Source: Bacteroidota bacterium (lineage in GTDB: Bacteria; Bacteroidota; Bacteroidia; Chitinophagales; Chitinophagaceae). Taken from it: a stretch of 7,515 bases of DNA. How positions within the stretch are numbered: the first letter of the stretch is position 1; each line of letters starts with the position of its first letter. Below, in pieces: positions 6,167-7,515 of the stretch. The notes below the pieces were generated by a model that saw nothing but the letters and a program-made list of their open reading frames with translations, was not told the origin of the DNA and did no database searches. A program made the translations under genes and the position numbers. The DNA lies in NCBI GenBank assembly GCA_021824855.1, contig JAKAJX010000049.1:1-7515 (forward strand). The letters are read 5' to 3'.

Positions 6167-6197
6167 CAAATATCTGTTAGAAAAAAATTATTAACAA
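6167..6197 (-). promoter_or_regulatory. Candidate gcvH promoter (-33 TTG, -7 GATATTTG)
   Basis: On the minus strand TTG (6195-6197) is followed after 20 nt by GATATTTG (6167-6174). The latter matches the TAnnTTTG -7 consensus except at its first base, and the spacing suits Bacteroidota primary-sigma promoters. The box ends 18 nt before the gcvH ATG, so a leader of roughly 12 nt is expected. It lies wholly in the 57-nt gap between gcvH and the gene upstream of it. Confidence 0.55.
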
Positions 6198-6205
6198 TTT
6201 CAATT

Positions 6206-6550
6206 TTAAAAACCTTGTTCTTCAAAATAAAGCAGAATATGATCTTTTAAAAAATTTTCTTGTTCTGGCAAACTCATAATGGGTAATTCTTTTATCTGTT
6301 TAAAATGAGGCCATCCATCCACATCATTTCCTTTTAGTGCAAAGTAACCACTTGTACATAAAATGGTACAAACTGCAACATGTATCAAATCTTGCTTTTG
6401 TTCTTTTGTTATTTTATCCTGAATAAATCCGGTTTCTTGCATTCCAATTAAAAATAATACGGCTTCTACATCGGGTTTTTTCCCAAATCGTTGCAGTATT
6501 TTGGCCTCTAAATCCCACCAGCGTTGTTGTAGGTCATCGTGTATAAACAT
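6206..6550 (-). CDS. Conserved-looking hypothetical protein, 114 aa
   Basis: I do not recognise a named family. The 114-residue product appears soluble and mixed in charge: it begins MFIHDDLQQRWWDLEAKI and has no signal peptide. One hydrophobic stretch at about 29-37 (EAVLFLIGM) is too short for a membrane span. A second one (56-70) contains two Cys spaced VCTILC (61 and 65), and WPHFKQIKELP (80-90) follows. The first half looks helical, and the tail ends in FEEQGF. Coding is supported by the ATG start, codon use like its neighbours, a perfect TAnnTTTG box just upstream, and the absence of any competing frame. It is transcribed away from serS and towards gcvH, which has its own promoter. Confidence 0.8.
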   Translation of the reverse strand: MFIHDDLQQRWWDLEAKILQRFGKKPDVEAVLFLIGMQETGFIQDKITKEQKQDLIHVAVCTILCTSGYFALKGNDVDGWPHFKQIKELPIMSLPEQENFLKDHILLYFEEQGF

Positions 6551-6554
6551 GAAG

Positions 6555-6562
6555 CAAAGTTA
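6555..6562 (-). promoter_or_regulatory. Candidate -7 box of the 114-aa gene, predicting a leaderless mRNA
   Basis: TAACTTTG on the minus strand matches TAnnTTTG exactly. Only four bases (CTTC) separate it from the ATG, so transcription would start at or next to the A of the start codon. No TTG lies at the preferred 17-23 nt upstream; the nearest is 28 nt away. Confidence 0.5.
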
Positions 6563-6594
6563 TTGTTTACAGCGAATCATCATTCATCATCAAT

Positions 6595-6602
6595 TATCTT
6601 TG
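6595..6602 (+). promoter_or_regulatory. Candidate -7 box of the serS promoter
   Basis: TATCTTTG matches TAnnTTTG exactly. Sixteen bases separate it from the serS ATG, so a leader of about 10 nt without a Shine-Dalgarno sequence is expected. A convincing -33 TTG is lacking: the nearest, at 6563-6565, is 29 nt upstream. Confidence 0.55.
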
Positions 6603-6618
6603 CACAAATTTTTAATTT

Positions 6619-7515
6619 ATGTTACAAGTGAATTTGCTGAGAAGCAATCCGGATAAAGTTAAAGAAAGATTAGCAGTAAAAAATTTTAAACAAATAGAAT
6701 TGGTTGATGAAATAATTGCTTTGGATGATGAAAGAAAAAAAATTCAAGTAGACTTTGATAATACACAAGCAATAATTAATTCAGTATCGAAAGAAATTGG
6801 AAAGTTGATGGCTCAGGGAAAGAAAGATGAAGCAGAAACAGCCAAGCAGCAAGTTGCATTGTTAAAAGAGCAAACAAATAAATTGAATACGTTACTTATA
6901 AATAATTCTAAAATATTAACCGATAAAATTATCATGCTTCCAAATCTTCCATCAGAAATTGTTCCGCATGGTAAATTAGCAGAAGATAATGTTATAGTTA
7001 GAGAAGGTGGAATACAGCCCAATTTGTTTGCCAATGCTCTTCCACATTGGGATTTGATTAAAAAACATGATATTATAGATTTTGAAACCGGCGCTAAAAT
7101 TACCGGTAGTGGATTTCCTTTGTATAAGGGAAAAGGTGCCAAATTACAACGGGCATTGGTACAATATTTTTTAGATTATAATACTGCTGCAGGTTATGTT
7201 GAATATATTCCGCCATTTATGGTGAATGAGGCCAGTGCATTTGCAACCGGGCAATTACCCGATAAAGAAGGACAAATGTATCATGCCACTACAGATAATT
7301 TTTATTTAATTCCAACTGCCGAGGTACCGGTTACCAATATTTATAGAGACACTATTTTAAAAGAGGCAGATTTGCCAATTAAAATGACGGCGTATTCTCC
7401 TTGTTTTAGACGAGAAGCAGGAAGTTTTGGAAAAGATGTAAGAGGATTAAATCGGGTACATCAATTTGAAAAAGTTGAAATTATTCAAATCGTAAATCCC
7501 ACAACAAGTTATAAA
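6619..7515 (+). CDS. serS: Seryl-tRNA synthetase, 5' part (299 codons)
   Basis: SerS is the class II aminoacyl-tRNA synthetase that charges tRNA-Ser in the cytoplasm. The frame is open from the ATG at 6619 to the right edge, so the last third or so is missing. It begins MLQVNLLRSNPDKVKERLAV, the usual start. Residues about 25-105 form the antiparallel coiled-coil arm that grips the long variable arm of tRNA-Ser. The catalytic domain follows, with a motif 1 region (SGFPLYKGKGAKLQRAL onward, about 164-199), the serine-site loop TAE (233-235), and motif 2 with FRRE at 263-266 leading to GLNRVHQFEKVE (276-287). Motif 3 lies beyond the window. It diverges from the 114-aa gene across a 68-nt gap. 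Confidence 0.97.
   Translation, partial: MLQVNLLRSNPDKVKERLAVKNFKQIELVDEIIALDDERKKIQVDFDNTQAIINSVSKEIGKLMAQGKKDEAETAKQQVALLKEQTNKLNTLLINNSKILTDKIIMLPNLPSEIVPHGKLAEDNVIVREGGIQPNLFANALPHWDLIKKHDIIDFETGAKITGSGFPLYKGKGAKLQRALVQYFLDYNTAAGYVEYIPPFMVNEASAFATGQLPDKEGQMYHATTDNFYLIPTAEVPVTNIYRDTILKEADLPIKMTAYSPCFRREAGSFGKDVRGLNRVHQFEKVEIIQIVNPTTSYK

Noticed and set aside
6813..7142. 109-codon minus-strand open frame inside serS
   Set aside because: It is antisense to the SerS arm and motif 1 region, whose plus-strand reading is unambiguous.

Overview
The window reads as chromosomal DNA of a member of the Bacteroidota, probably of the Chitinophagia/Sphingobacteriia/Flavobacteriia type. It is AT-rich. 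Genes start without recognisable Shine-Dalgarno sequences, and several start regions carry TAnnTTTG -7 boxes typical of this phylum's promoters. The cytochrome cbb3 genes have the Bacteroidota arrangement: a fused CcoN-CcoO protein, a very short CcoQ and a monoheme CcoP with a long hydrophobic N-terminus. The phylum call is inference from these traits; I could run no database search.

Left two thirds (1-5166, + strand): a cytochrome cbb3 oxidase locus. It opens inside ccoNO (3' part only), followed by a 52-residue ccoQ and by ccoP, with 21-nt gaps between them. A strong intrinsic terminator follows ccoP. After it comes a 217-nt gap holding a perfect 18-bp palindrome that fits an FNR/CRP-type operator and a TAnnTTTG box. 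These precede a second unit, ccoG-ccoH-(DsbD_2/TauE-like membrane protein), the last two genes separated by 2 nt. The first unit makes the low-oxygen terminal oxidase. The second encodes assembly and copper-handling factors. ccoS and ccoI are not in the window and may lie upstream of its left edge.

Middle (5167-5389): a 178-nt gene-free stretch with inverted repeats, then a textbook GC-rich terminator pointing right. This terminator lies inside the 3' end of the convergent vanZ-like gene.

Right third (5345-7515): on the minus strand, gcvH (glycine cleavage H protein) and a vanZ-family membrane protein form a likely two-gene unit with its own promoter. Upstream of it on the same strand is a small conserved-looking gene of unknown function. 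Divergent from that gene, on the plus strand, is the 5' part of serS (seryl-tRNA synthetase), which runs off the right edge. The 68-nt gap between the divergent genes holds a TAnnTTTG box for each direction; the one for the unknown gene is so close to its ATG that a leaderless mRNA is predicted.

Overall these are mostly core respiratory and housekeeping genes. I found no mobile element, CRISPR array, tRNA/rRNA or defence-like system. The points most worth checking are the regulatory split of the cbb3 locus, the architecture of CcoP, and the structured convergent intergenic region.
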